Source: Yamagishiella unicocca (lineage: Eukaryota; Chlorophyta; Chlorophyceae; Chlamydomonadales; Volvocaceae). Taken from it: a stretch of DNA of 64,000 bases. The position numbers and the translations under genes are program-made. The notes under the pieces are model-generated. The model was not told where the DNA came from. It did no database searches and worked only from the letters and a program-made list of their open reading frames with translations. The first letter of the stretch is position 1. Each line of letters begins with the position of its first letter. Positions 1-12,600 of the stretch are shown here, in pieces. Location: contig BDSL01000009.1 in the NCBI GenBank assembly GCA_003116995.1, positions 682,001-746,000 on the forward strand, written 5' to 3'.

Positions 1-1
1 G

Positions 2-3000
2 TGGAAGAGCCGCGCCAGCGCGCTGCCGTACTCCGTCATGGTGTGCTCACGCCACGTGCGCTACCTGAAGCGCCACTACCCCAGCTACACCGGCCGCCTG
101 GACGAGCTGCTGCGGCGCAGCGCCGAGCGCAAGGCGGAGCTGGACCGGCTGCACGAGCGCTCCGAGGCGCGCATCGCCGGCTACCAGGAGCGGCTGCGGC
201 GGCGGCGGCTGGGCGAGCAGGTGCTGCCGCTGGGTGAGGACGGGGAGGAGGTCAGAGACGAACGCAGGCCGCGAGACCCGCTAGACATCACACGTGCTAT
301 CGTGGGAGCGGCAGGAACGCTGGCGGTGCCGCCGCCGCCGCCGGCGGCGGCGGCGGCGGCTGGCGCCGCCGAAGGCGGCGAGGAGGCGACGATGACGGAA
401 ACTGCTGGTGAGGCGGCGGCGGCGGCGGCTGCCGCCGCCGCGCCCGATGGCGCAGACTGCGCGCCGGCGCGCGCTGCCACACCAGCGGGGACAGCAGAGG
501 CGCCGACGGAGGAGGTGGCGGGAGCCGAGGCGCCGCAGGTGACGGCGGCTGCAGGGGATGCGGCGGCGGTTGTGGCTCCGGAGCTGGTGGAGGAGGACCC
601 GACGGAGGCGGCGCTTCAGCTGCGTCTGGCGGAGCGGGAGGAGAAGCGGGCGGCGGAGGTCATGGCGGAGCGGGAGGCGGCGGTGGCGGAGGCGCTGTCG
701 CTGGTGGAGGACTTTGTGCTGGTCATACCGCGCCGCGCATCGCAGCTGCTGAGGGACCGCCTGCAGCAGCAGGGCGGCCTCGAGCTGGGCGAGAGGCTGG
801 CGCCCACGGTCAATGAGGCGCAGGCGAGGCGCCGCGCAGCGGCGGCGGCGAGGCGAAGCCTCGGCGGCGCTCTGCAGGCACAGGCGGAGATGGAGGCTGG
901 CGCTGCTGCCGCGGCACCAAGTGCAGGCGCGGACGACGTCGGCAAGAGCGTCCGCAGCCGTCGCAGCTTGGGGGGAGGTCCGGCGGCGATGCCGCCGGCG
1001 GCGGCGCTGCTGGTGGTGCCGGTGCAGCTGCCGCGGCCGTCGGTGGCGGTGACCGCCGCCATGTGCGTGCTGGTGTCGCTGCTGTACCAGGTGCGGGCGG
1101 TGGGCGGCGTGTCGGGCTGGATGTCCCACCGGGTGGTGGAGGCGCTGGGCGACTTCGGCCGGCGCTTCTCCGCCGACACGAAGGCGGTGGCGCTCAAGCA
1201 GCTGCAGCTGCGCGGCTGGCTGGCCCCGGTGGGCCACAAGCGCCAGCTCGACCTGACGCCGGCCTTCCTGGCGCGCCTGCACGGCACCGAACTGCCCGCG
1301 GGCCTTTTGAGCCGCGCCGCCACGGCGGCCGGACGGCTGGATCAGCTGCTTGGCAAGGCCACCGCGGCGGCGGCGGCGCGCCGCGCCAGGCAGCAACGGC
1401 TCGCGGAAGGCGTGGACGAAATGGACTTGGATGACGCCGCCCCTGCTACGCCTCGTCGCGCGCCGGAGGCGGACGGCGCCGCCGACGCCGCCGACGCCGC
1501 TGAGGCCGCGGGCGACCCGGAGAGCGCTGGCGCCGAGGCGGTGGAGCGGACTTGCACGGTGGACTCGGGCCGGGGGGCGCTGCTGGTGGAGGCGCTGGAG
1601 CAGCTGCCAAGTGAGCTGGTGGCCGTCGTGTTGGTGCGGCAGGCGCTGGGCAGGCTGCAGCTGCTGCCGGGCGGTGTCGAGGTGCAGTCCGACTGGCCGG
1701 CCCAGACGGCCACCTCCGGCATGCTGCTGGCGTCGGTGCAGCTGCTGATCGTGCCTCAAGGGGGCGCGGAAGGCGCAGGGGGCGGCGGAGGTGATGACGC
1801 CGCAGCGCCGCTCTTCTCGCGCGCCGCGGCGCCGCCGGCGGCGGGTGTACCTGTCCCGCTGGCCCTTGCCGCGGAGCCGTCGGGCCCGGAGGGCACGGCT
1901 GCGCACCACCACCACCACCACCACCGCCGGGGGGGCCTCGCCGCGGGGCAGTTGGTCCACGGTACCTCAGGGGGCTCGGGCGCTGAGCCCGCCGGCGGCG
2001 GCGGCGCCATGGGAGGGGCGAAAGGAGCGAGGCCGTGGCCGGAGCAGGGGGAGATGGCCAGCGACCTGGCGCCGCTGTTTGCGCCGTCGGCGGTGGCGAG
2101 CAACCCGGAGGTCCGGGCGGCGGCAGCGGCGGCGTGCAGGGCGCACGTGGCGGGCGAGGTGACGTGTCCGCTGGTGGTGGAGGAGCTGGTGGACGCGGTG
2201 GAGGCGCTGCTGAGCGCTGCGGGGCCGGACGGGTTGACGTTCGGGGAGCTATCGTCCAGGGTGCGCCAGGCGGCCAGCGGGGGCTGGTCCGAGGGCGTCA
2301 CCGGGCCGGCGGCAGCCGCGGCTGCGGCAGCAGCGGCCCCAGCAGCAGCGCCGGCCGAGCCGGCGGCGGGCGACGGCACCACCGCTGTCACAGCCGAGGG
2401 TGCGGGCGCGGTCGGGCAGGACAAGGGCTCTGCGAGCGGCGCGGTGGTGGCAGGAGCCGGTGGCGGGGGCGGCGGCGCGGCGCAGGAAGCCCCGGCGCAG
2501 CCTTCCCCAGGGGCGGTTGTGGCGCTGTCCCTGCAGCCCACTCAGCATCACGTGTCGCGGGTGCTGCGGGCGCTGGAGCTGCACGGTCTGGTGCGGCGGG
2601 TGGGCGGCTGGGACTCGGTCCACTACATCGGCGCGGAGCATTGCCAGGAGGCGGTGGTGGCGCTGGCGGCCGCTGGTGCGGCAGCGCTGCCGGAGCAGGC
2701 GGGGAAAGAGGGCGATGCCGCCGCCCCTGCTGTTGCTGCCGGTACTGAGGCTGCGGCTGCTGAGCCGCCGGCGGACGTAGAAGCGAACGTAGTGGAAGGG
2801 AGGGTGGAGAGCGGCGGCGCAGCCGCCGTGGCCATGGACGCGGATAGCGGCGCCGCCGCGGCGGCGGCGGCGGAGCCGCCGCCGCCGCCGCCGCGCGAGC
2901 GGGTCCTCCGGCCGTGGCTTGATCACCGCGGCGAGACCAACCACAAGCTGTGGAGCGCAATCGTGCAGCGGCTGATGGGGCTGGTGATGCGGCACCCCGG

Positions 3001-3253
3001 CATCACGGAGGCCCTGCTGGTGGCGTCCATGGACTTCGTGCCGCCGCAGGCAGCCAGGGAGGTGCTGCACCACCTGGCGGCGCGAGGCCGCGTGGAGGTG
3101 CGCACAACGCAGCAGCACCAGCAGCACGCGCGACGGCCGGCGCTGCTGGGAGGCGGCGGTGGGGGCGGGAGGGCGGCGGCGCCGGTGGTGCACTACTTCC
3201 CGGTTCTGGAGCAGTGCGCGTCGGACTGCGCGATGCAGGTGTCGCCGCCGTGA
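2..3253 (+). CDS. TFIIIC B-block-binding subunit (GTF3C1/tau138-like), C-terminal part, 5' partial
   Basis: One open exon runs from the window edge to TGA at 3251-3253. The frame is already open upstream of the first ATG (38), so the gene starts outside the window. I infer the large TFIIIC subunit, which binds the B-box of tRNA genes and helps recruit RNA polymerase III in the nucleus. The best evidence is near the C-terminus: PWLDHRGETNHKLWSAI, then RLMGLVMRHPGITEALL and a short winged-helix-like end, in the order found in plant TFIIIC B-block subunits (PW..G..N, V...PGI). Earlier conserved islands (RHVRYLKRHYPSY, VSLLYQVRAVGGVSGW, HHVSRVLRALELHGLVRRVGGWDSVHYIG) look like helix-turn-helix blocks. 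They are separated by long Ala/Gly/Pro-rich stretches and a run of seven His (about 1903-1923). These linkers are typical of volvocine proteins. The family call is fairly secure; no 5' structure can be given. Confidence 0.7.
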   Translation, partial: WKSRASALPYSVMVCSRHVRYLKRHYPSYTGRLDELLRRSAERKAELDRLHERSEARIAGYQERLRRRRLGEQVLPLGEDGEEVRDERRPRDPLDITRAIVGAAGTLAVPPPPPAAAAAAGAAEGGEEATMTETAGEAAAAAAAAAAPDGADCAPARAATPAGTAEAPTEEVAGAEAPQVTAAAGDAAAVVAPELVEEDPTEAALQLRLAEREEKRAAEVMAEREAAVAEALSLVEDFVLVIPRRASQLLRDRLQQQGGLELGERLAPTVNEAQARRRAAAAARRSLGGALQAQAEMEAGAAAAAPSAGADDVGKSVRSRRSLGGGPAAMPPAAALLVVPVQLPRPSVAVTAAMCVLVSLLYQVRAVGGVSGWMSHRVVEALGDFGRRFSADTKAVALKQLQLRGWLAPVGHKRQLDLTPAFLARLHGTELPAGLLSRAATAAGRLDQLLGKATAAAAARRARQQRLAEGVDEMDLDDAAPATPRRAPEADGAADAADAAEAAGDPESAGAEAVERTCTVDSGRGALLVEALEQLPSELVAVVLVRQALGRLQLLPGGVEVQSDWPAQTATSGMLLASVQLLIVPQGGAEGAGGGGGDDAAAPLFSRAAAPPAAGVPVPLALAAEPSGPEGTAAHHHHHHHRRGGLAAGQLVHGTSGGSGAEPAGGGGAMGGAKGARPWPEQGEMASDLAPLFAPSAVASNPEVRAAAAAACRAHVAGEVTCPLVVEELVDAVEALLSAAGPDGLTFGELSSRVRQAASGGWSEGVTGPAAAAAAAAAAPAAAPAEPAAGDGTTAVTAEGAGAVGQDKGSASGAVVAGAGGGGGGAAQEAPAQPSPGAVVALSLQPTQHHVSRVLRALELHGLVRRVGGWDSVHYIGAEHCQEAVVALAAAGAAALPEQAGKEGDAAAPAVAAGTEAAAAEPPADVEANVVEGRVESGGAAAVAMDADSGAAAAAAAEPPPPPPRERVLRPWLDHRGETNHKLWSAIVQRLMGLVMRHPGITEALLVASMDFVPPQAAREVLHHLAARGRVEVRTTQQHQQHARRPALLGGGGGGGRAAAPVVHYFPVLEQCASDCAMQVSPP

Positions 3254-3979
3254 GGGTTGGGGAGGCGGCCGTGGCGGGAGGTGAAGGGTGGGGGTATGTG
3301 CCTGGATGGACCGGCGGCCTGGTGGTTGGCGCTAAACGTTGTGGTCGAGACAGGTAACTGCGCTCCCGGTGTTAAGTCCTTGTTTGCAATAGATGAAAGT
3401 CGTGTTGGAGGCGATGCTGTGTACATGGGCATTCATTTTCTTAACATCTTGAAACGTGACGAGATTATAGGCGAAGGCTTCGGTTCGGCGGCTTCGGCCC
3501 GCTCCCGGCCGGTGTGTTGCGGAGCATTTGATGTTGTTGCCCAGCTCTGATTGCGGACAGCGGCTCCACTTACACGTATTAGGTGATGCATGTGCAAAGC
3601 GAGGGTCTGGAAGGGCCTGTGACGAGGGACACCCTGACAATACCGCACGACATAGGGGTGTCCAACTGTGGCGCCGCATCCAGGGCCGTACTGCAAACAA
3701 CCCGCCACCCGCGCAGTGCGCTCCGACCATCCGCTCCTCTCGACGGCCCGCAAACCAACACAAAAACCGCATACACGTCATGGCACGATCTGCGGTGTTT
3801 TATTAGGGCTGCACATCCTGCCCGTCCAAAGCCCTGGACCGCATAGCTCGCGTCAGCTCGCGCTGGCGCGGTTACATTAGGAAAGCCCTCAGGCAGCGCC
3901 TCAGGTCGAGTTTTTGGCCGCGTGCAGCAGCATTCCCAGGCGCAGAGGCTCTCGCCATCCCCCACTGCCTGGCTGGCAG
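3254..3979. other. Convergent intergenic region with 3' UTRs
   Basis: This lies between two converging genes. It should hold the 3' UTR of the TFIIIC gene on the left and that of the methyltransferase gene on the right. I see no coding frame with normal codon bias, no RNA gene and no clear TGTAA signal on the plus strand. Confidence 0.6.
3872..3876 (-). terminator. Polyadenylation signal TGTAA of the MnmM-like gene
   Basis: On the minus strand this reads TGTAA, the standard green-algal polyadenylation signal. It lies about 105 nt beyond the stop codon at 3980-3982, a usual distance. Confidence 0.6.
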
Positions 3980-5847
<1,868 letters not shown>

Positions 5848-6275
5848 TTTGTAGGTATTAAATTATGAATTAAATATAGTGTAAGTACGAATGCAGTTTG
5901 CGGTATGTCATGCTCATGCGGCCTAAGGGAAGTTGTACTGGTATACGATTGCAGCGAGGACACTGGGCGTTGTAGACCACACTGGATTACTATTCATTGT
6001 AGCAAAGGTTCATACGTCGTGATCAAGTATCCATAGCGTCAGGAATTGCATTTGCTTGCGGCAATTTGCCAACAGGCTGACAAACCGAAACTTTTCGCCT
6101 TCTTGTGCACGGGTCATACAAGAAGGTCGCTGATATTTGCTAACCTCAAAGCCTGCATCGAGTTGTCTGAGTGGTCCGCGACGGAGGGCAAGGACGGTGC
6201 CATGTCATTTGTGTAGCCTCGTCCCGTTGCCGCACGGGACCGGCGCGCCCCTTGGCACAGAACCGGACAAGCCAA
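5848..6275. promoter_or_regulatory. Divergent promoter region between methyltransferase and kinase genes
   Basis: This 428-bp spacer separates two start codons facing apart. It is clearly more AT-rich than the flanking genes near 5850-5880 (AATTAAATATAG-like). It must hold both promoters and 5' UTRs, and perhaps an upstream kinase exon. I cannot define a TATA box or factor site. Confidence 0.5.
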
Positions 6276-9030
6276 ATGGCGCATTTAGCCGATTTTCCTG
6301 AATATGGCGTTGCTGAGCTATACGCGGCCACGGGAGGCTTCCATAAATTATGCCTCATTGGCGAAGGGGGTGAGTACTCGAGTGTGGCCCTGTCCCGCAA
6401 CTGATGTTGGATACCTGTTGGATATCTGCTAGCATATGCGGGACATTAGAAAGTCAGAGAGGAAGCAAGGGGGGATGATGGCGGTGGGGCGTGAAGCCAG
6501 GGGAGTAAGGCAGCGGTTGCCCCAAGGCGTGCAGGGGCTACTTACCATCCACGCCCCGCCGCCTAGCACTCCTCTTGGAGCTCCTGCAGCTCCTGACCAT
6601 GCTGCTGTCATTGCTCCTCGAAAAGGAGGGGAAATGGAATGCGACAGCTAGTCCTCACGCCCGCTCGGTGTGACGGCCTCAGCTGCTCGGCCGGGGCCTG
6701 CCGCACCGTGGCGCCATCCCTGCCTGCATGCCATGCTGACGACGTGGCTGCCCCCCCACCAGGTTTCGGCAAGGTGTACCGCGCTATGATCAACTACACA
6801 CCGGTGGCCATCAAGGTGCGGAGAAAGGGAGGAAAGAAGGGGCAGCCCGCACAACTCGAATGACTGTTCCGCCCTTTCGGGCTGATGTGGTCGCCGGGAC
6901 CATGCACCATACGACAACGCGGCGGGGCGAGCCCCGCATACGCGACATGCTATGGTGGAGAGAGAGCCGAGGGAAATAGGCCTGGTGTTCGGGACCCAGG
7001 CTTTCGGGCCAGAAGTGGGGCCGTAGGGGGTGGGCGGGAGACCTTGGCCGCCGGACGTGTAGCACTGAGGCTGAGCCTCGTCTGTGCGGCGCTTTGCGTG
7101 TCTAGGAGAGGTGGGATGGATACCTGGCCGCCTTGCGTAAGGCCCCCGTCGTTCGCCCGTCCCCCCCGCCAGGTTCTTGACCGCCAGGGGCTCCAGGGTA
7201 TGGCCGAGTTCCTCAACGAGGTCCGCCTGGCCCGCAGCATACAGCACCCGCACGTGGTGCGCCTGCTGGGCTTCACGGGTGACGTGGAGGGGGCGGGAGC
7301 CGGCGGGCCCGGCGGCAACGGGGGCGGCACCCAGTGCCTGGTGTACGAGCTGCTCACCAACGGCAACTTGGAGGACCGGCTGCTGAGGAGGGTGAGAGGG
7401 CGCCAGGGAGGGTGAGAGGGCGCCAGGGAGGGTGACAGGGAGGGGGGCTGCGGGAGCCTGGAGGGAAAGGGGCGCTCTAGTGAGTGGGCTGTGACGCTAG
7501 CTGCGAAGGGCCATCCGCCGGGACGAGAAAACAGACGGCCCGGGGAGGAGGGGAGGAGCGTTGTCAGCGGGGGATGTGGCCCGGGAAGATAGGCCGGGGC
7601 GTGTTGGTGCAAGGGGAGGTGGGACCAGGGGCCGCATGTGTGTGTCATAGGCGAGGAGTGCGGTGTGCACGTCCCGCGTCCCGGCCCCTGCTCGCTACCC
7701 CCCCCCCTCAGATCAACCTTGTGGCTCCCCCCCTTCCTCCACCCCCATCCTCCACCCCCATCCTAAAACCCCCCTCCTCCACCTGAACAAAGTTCTCCAG
7801 CATGCACATGTTCCGAATTTTGTTTCGTTGGCTTCATTTGTCTCTTACGTGGCGACTACATGCCGACCTGCGCTCAACCCCTCATCCTCTGCCCCCTGCT
7901 GCCCCGCCGCCAGACCGGGCCGCCCCTGCTGTGGCCTGTCCGCGTCCGTATCGCCGCCCAGGTGGCTGACGCGCTGTCGTACCTGCACAGCCTGGGCATC
8001 ATTCACCGGGACATCAAACCCGCCAACATGTTCCTAGACTGCAACATGGACGCAAAGCTGGGGGACATCGGACTGGCCTCGCTAGACGGCTGGCGCGCGG
8101 GTAGGGGTTGGGGTTGGGATTTGGGTTTGGCCCCACCGGTACGGTAGGGTTTCATGTCGCATTCCAGGGAAGCCTTGGTACGCTCATAGGGCTTGCTTCA
8201 TACCGCCCTTCACGGGTGTTCCAACTCATCCCGCCGGCACCCTCGATACCACTACCCTGTGCTGAGAGCTCCTGGCACCATTCCCTCCGATGCCGACAGC
8301 AGGGCGTGACATCCTCCTGACCCCTCCTCAGGGCCCCCTTCCGTGGTTGCAACCCCCCTCGTTCCGGTACGTCGAGTGACCGGTTATTTTCTGCAACCCC
8401 CCCTCGTTCCCATCGTGCGCCAGGTGCCAGTCGCGCCTCTGACGACAACGCGGTGGGCACCTGGGCCTACCTGGCCCCCGAGTACAAGACGGAGGGCCGC
8501 AGCAGCCCAGCTACGGACGCCTGGGCCCTGGGGCTGTGTCTGTTGCAGCTGGTGCTGGGCCGCGACTCCAAAGACATCATCCGGGTGGCACAGCAGGTGC
8601 TGGAGGAGTGCAAGCTGCCGCAGGTGTGTATGTGTGTACGCGGGGGGGCGGGCGGTGAGGGGGAGGGGGGGAGGGGGAAGGGGAAGGGGGAAATGGAGTA
8701 GTGGTAGCCGTACCGTGCTAATGGTAGCCGTCGGAGGGGCGATGTCTGCGATCGGCAGCCGAGCGCCGTTGGGCCGAGCGGATTGTCACCCGCCCCTGGC
8801 CCTAACCTTTCACCACGCCTCTCCATCCTCATGGACTTGCGTCTCAGGTGGTGGATGCGTCTGCTGGCGCTTGGGACTTGAAGGTGGCGGAGCGCATCGT
8901 AAAGATGGGCCTCTGGTGCTGTATGCACGACCCTCGACAGCGACCTGCAGTAACGCTAGTTCATCAAGAGCTTGGTCGCTTGGTGGTGGTTTTGCACTCG
9001 CAAGGTTTGCTGGAGCCAATGGTCGCATGA
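6276..9030 (+). CDS. Protein kinase, plant RLCK/U-box-kinase type, with DIG in place of DFG
   Basis: Six exons give 311 aa: 6276-6369, 6763-6815, 7173-7391, 7914-8100, 8424-8623 and 8848-9030. All are GT-AG and in phase. The protein is almost only a kinase domain. In order it has [12 protein letters not shown] (the lead-in seen in plant cytoplasmic and U-box kinases), glycine loop GEGGFGKVY, VAIK with the ATP-binding Lys, [20 protein letters not shown] with the helix-C Glu, catalytic loop [29 protein letters not shown] (APE) and a C-lobe ending near DPRQRPAV. The magnesium motif is DIG, not DFG; the Asp is kept, so activity is still possible. No signal peptide, membrane segment or U-box is visible. 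A further 5' exon cannot be excluded, because the exon-1 frame stays open upstream. Substrate and pathway are unknown. Confidence 0.8.
8371..8398 (+). repeat. Intronic repeat, family C copy in the kinase gene
   Basis: Around ACGTCGAGTGACCGGTTATT, close to the acceptor of kinase intron 4, the sequence resembles the GTCGTGTAACCGGGTCTTC motif found in introns of the coiled-coil gene. It is short and diverged. Confidence 0.35.
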
Positions 9031-9347
9031 GCGTTAAGGCAGTGGTGTGCGCAACTTGGCTGAACTGCATGAGTATACTATTCCTATTTATAGCACATAA
9101 TACGCGGTTTTCGATGTCGTGTTCTGAAGCAAAGCCGCTTGAAGCGCACGGGGAAGTGTGTGCACGGAAGCTTGTGCACGTTCAGACGACCAGCTGAGAT
9201 GTACGCAGCTACCTTTACCCACTTATACGTCAGTTATTCCAATTTGTTTCGCGCGGAGGGAGTCGGTTCGCATTGTACTCGCCGGAACTGGTGCAGTGGA
9301 TGCAGGCGGGCATGACCCAAGCTCGATACCTTGCAATCCGTCTACCC

Positions 9348-9352
9348 TGTAA
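9348..9352 (+). terminator. Polyadenylation signal TGTAA of the kinase gene
   Basis: TGTAA lies about 320 nt past the kinase stop codon and is the first one downstream. It fits a normal algal 3' UTR. Confidence 0.55.
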
Positions 9353-9656
9353 ACGTATATAAGGTTATTATCACAACCGAACATCTCCGACTCCGTAGGC
9401 CGTCTGGCGGAGCAACGGACCCACAAGCTGAAAGTCCCCCGGGTCCCTCGGGCTTGGGCGGCCCCAACTGCTAACCTTGCGACCGTGGTGCTATCCTGGT
9501 TACTAGGATACGCCTAGGGATTCTTGCAAACGTCGCTCGCTAGGCGCTGGGCAGCGTGGCAACTGGGCTTCAGGCTTTGGTCCCAAGCCGGCCCCACGCG
9601 CACTCCGAGACTGTCCTTGAGATTTTCTAGCATCTGGTTATCAGAGCCAGAGTGGA
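9353..9656 (+). promoter_or_regulatory. Upstream region of the methyltransferase-like gene, with a tRNA-iMet PBS-like motif
   Basis: This spacer follows the kinase polyadenylation signal and ends at the ATG at 9657. No coding is seen. Just before the ATG lies TGGTTATCAGAGCCAG (about 9636-9651). It resembles the reverse complement of the plant initiator tRNA-Met 3' end (TGGTATCAGAGCC...) with one extra T. It sits two bases after a CA dinucleotide, as a primer-binding site would after an LTR. A TG-to-CA stretch of about 205 bp precedes it. No second LTR or pol gene was found, so this may be chance. Confidence 0.3.
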
Positions 9657-12600
9657 ATGGATGTCTTGCTGTCAGCTGTAGAGGTCGTGCGCAGGGATCC
9701 TGAGGACCTGGAGGGATGCGAGACGCTCATAGTTGCAAATTACCAGCGCAACAATTGGCTCAAAGTTGGCGCAGCACTGCTGGTCATCCATGACACGGCC
9801 CTTTTCAAGAAGTCCGGCGCGGATTCATTCTCAAATTACGTCTCCACTAAGGCAGACTTCGGCTTCGGGCCGCGACAAGCGCTACGTCTGCTGGCAGCTA
9901 CGAAGCTCGCCAAGATATTTCCGCCTACGATAGCTCTGCCTACGAGCGAAAGACAGGCATGTTCGGGCTGTAACCAACGGGGGGCAACTTGGGGCATGGC
10001 CCGTGGGCGCCTTCAGCCCGGCAGTTACTATAAGGGCCTCCGCCACGTGCATCGAGCGCTGGGTCTGCGAAAATGAAGTTATCCGCTTCGCTTGGCTCCC
10101 TGCGTTGCTTTGCAAGGCGTTGAGTCACTATCGATGAGCGGTGCGCCATCATCGGCAGCCAGCAGTCAGGGGACTCGGGCCCCTGTTACAAAGCTCGCAT
10201 GTAGCTTCTCCACGCACACTGCACCCCACATCCACATGCGCGATGCGACCGTCAGGTAGCCCTCCTCCCAAAGCCACCACCCACTGCCTGCAAGGGCCTG
10301 CCCCAACCCAAATCCCTTCACAAACATCCTCACCTCCCACCCGCTTACCACTTCAATCCGTAGCAATTCAGAACACCGCACTATTCCCCTCCTGCACATC
10401 TCCTCCCCTTGCCTCCTGCCTCGCCTACAGGTCCGTGCCCTAGTGGGCCTGGAGCCCCGGAAGGCCATCAAGACATGGGTCAAGGCCAACCTGATCAGCC
10501 AGGAAACAGGCGTTCCCTTGACGCACCGCCTGGTGGAGTCAGTCCTATCCAAGGACATCCCGGAGTCGTACAGAGCCGCCTGCTCCGATTGGTGCGACTA
10601 CGTCAGCTCCGACTCGGAGTTCTACCGCACCCCCTATCACATCGTGGCGGCGGTGAAGCGCCTATTCGGCGGCGCCATTGACCTGGACCCGTGCAGCGAC
10701 GAGCTGGCGCAGGTGGGTGCGCGAGGGAAGGGGAGCTGGGGCGCATCTGGAAACGTCCGCATCTGGAAACGTCCGCATCTGGAAGCGTGACCCGCAGCAT
10801 CTGCGGACGCAAGCAGGAGTGGCGGCCGCGCCTGTCTATTTGTGGATGGTGCTCAGGCATTGGCCGGTGATCCCGAGGAGGCCGGTGACTTTCTGGTGCG
10901 CCTGGCAGCTGCGCGCCGCGTGGCATTGTGGCCCTAGCGCTTTGCGCTGATCTCATCATAGCGCATGTACCTGATGCAGTGGCCAGCATTCCTTACCGCC
11001 CGTGCGAGTCATTCCCCGCCTGAAGTGCTGATGGCGTCCTCCTCGTTGCATGCCTTGTCGTCCCCGTCCCATTGGTGTTGATTTCCCAGGTGGGCATCCA
11101 GTCGGGTCGCTTCTACAGCGCCGAGGACGATGGGCTGCAGCCGGGCAATCCCTGGAGTGGCAGGGTCTTCGTCTTCCCGCCGGTCGGAATGCACGGGAAT
11201 AACATGCTTCAGGTACGATGCGACGCGCTACCAGACGGGCGTGGCGCTGGCAGTACAGCGGGTTACGGCGGCACCCGAGACGGCAGGGACGGCAGGCGGC
11301 AGCAGCAGGGCTACACGGCTGAGTTCCTGGCTGCTGCTGCTAGCGCTCGCGTGTTCGGGCAGCGTGCACTTCGCGTGTGGTGTGACGTGGAGCCCTGTGC
11401 TGGCGGCAAGGCCGCACTGGCGGGAAGAGGGTCGGCAGGCCCGCCATCGACGAGGCGTACCGTTGGCGGGGACCGTAACGCCGACACGTAACACCATCGT
11501 GCGTGGACGGCATCTCTGGTCTCACCCTTCCACCATGTCCTGCCGCTTTTGCCGCTGCTCCGTCCTGCAGGGCCTGTTCCTTGACCGCGCGATCAACGAG
11601 CACAAGGCAGGCCGGGTGACGGAGGTGGTGCTGCTGCTCAAGGTCGCAATTGGGCAGAAGTGGTTTGGCAAGGTGTTCGACTACCCGCACTGCTTCCTAG
11701 CGGACAAGCCCATGAAGCCGCAGCCTCTGCCCCCGGCGGGGTGGGGTGTCCCGGACCCCAACTCAACCGCCGCAGCGCTGATGGCCGCGACGGCGGCGCT
11801 GATGAACGCCGCCCCGACCACCGCCCCCAGCGGCGCCGGCGGCCGGCGCGGGCGGCGGAAGCGCAACGACGACGATGAAGATGACGGCGGCGCGCCAGGG
11901 CCTTCTAGCAGTCGGAAACGGGAGGCGCCGCCGCCGCCGCCGCCGCCACCGCCGCCGCCGGGGGATGCACCTCGGTCCTCTCGGCCGCGCCGGTCCAAGG
12001 CAGCGGCGTCCGTGGCAAAAGCGGCGGCGGCAGCAGCAGCGGCGGAGGATGAAGATATGGACCTGGAGCTCATGGAGGCGGCCCCCGTTAAAGCGCCCCG
12101 GCCGCGCCCGACCGGCCCAGAGCGGGCTGCCAACAAATTCGCCATTGCTGCCGCCAGGGTCGCCACTGCCGCCGCCAAGGCCGCCAAGGCCGAGGCAGCT
12201 GCGGTCGCGGCAGCGGCAGACGCGGCAGCGCTGCAGCAGCGGCAGCAGCAAGAGCAGCACCAGCACGACCAGGACGAACAACTCCTCGCGCACCAGCAGG
12301 CAGTGGCAGCCGCCGCCGCCGCCTCAGACGACCCGCTGGCTGCAGCGGCTGCCGCCTTGGGGCTCGAACCCGACGCGCTCAAGTTCGAGCACCAGGTCTT
12401 CGGCCTGATGAGCCCTGGCGGCCAAGTCATCATGGACGCAGCCACGTTGGCGCAGTTCGCCGCGGCGGGCCTGCCGGGCTACGCCTCACTGGTGCAGCAA
12501 CAGCAGGCGCTGTTTGGCGCCACGGCCGGGCCCGGGGCCATGGGCTCCTCTGTAGGGTCCCTGATGGGCCACCCGGGCGGCGTCATGGCTGGGCTGGGGC

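Noticed and set aside
1903..1923. Run of seven His codons that could suggest a cloning tag
   Set aside because: It is embedded in native, low-complexity TFIIIC linker sequence with no vector context.
281..1960. Long Arg-rich open frame on the minus strand opposite the TFIIIC exon
   Set aside because: It is an antisense shadow of a GC-rich, Ala/Gly-coding exon; composition is Arg/His-rich and no motif is present.
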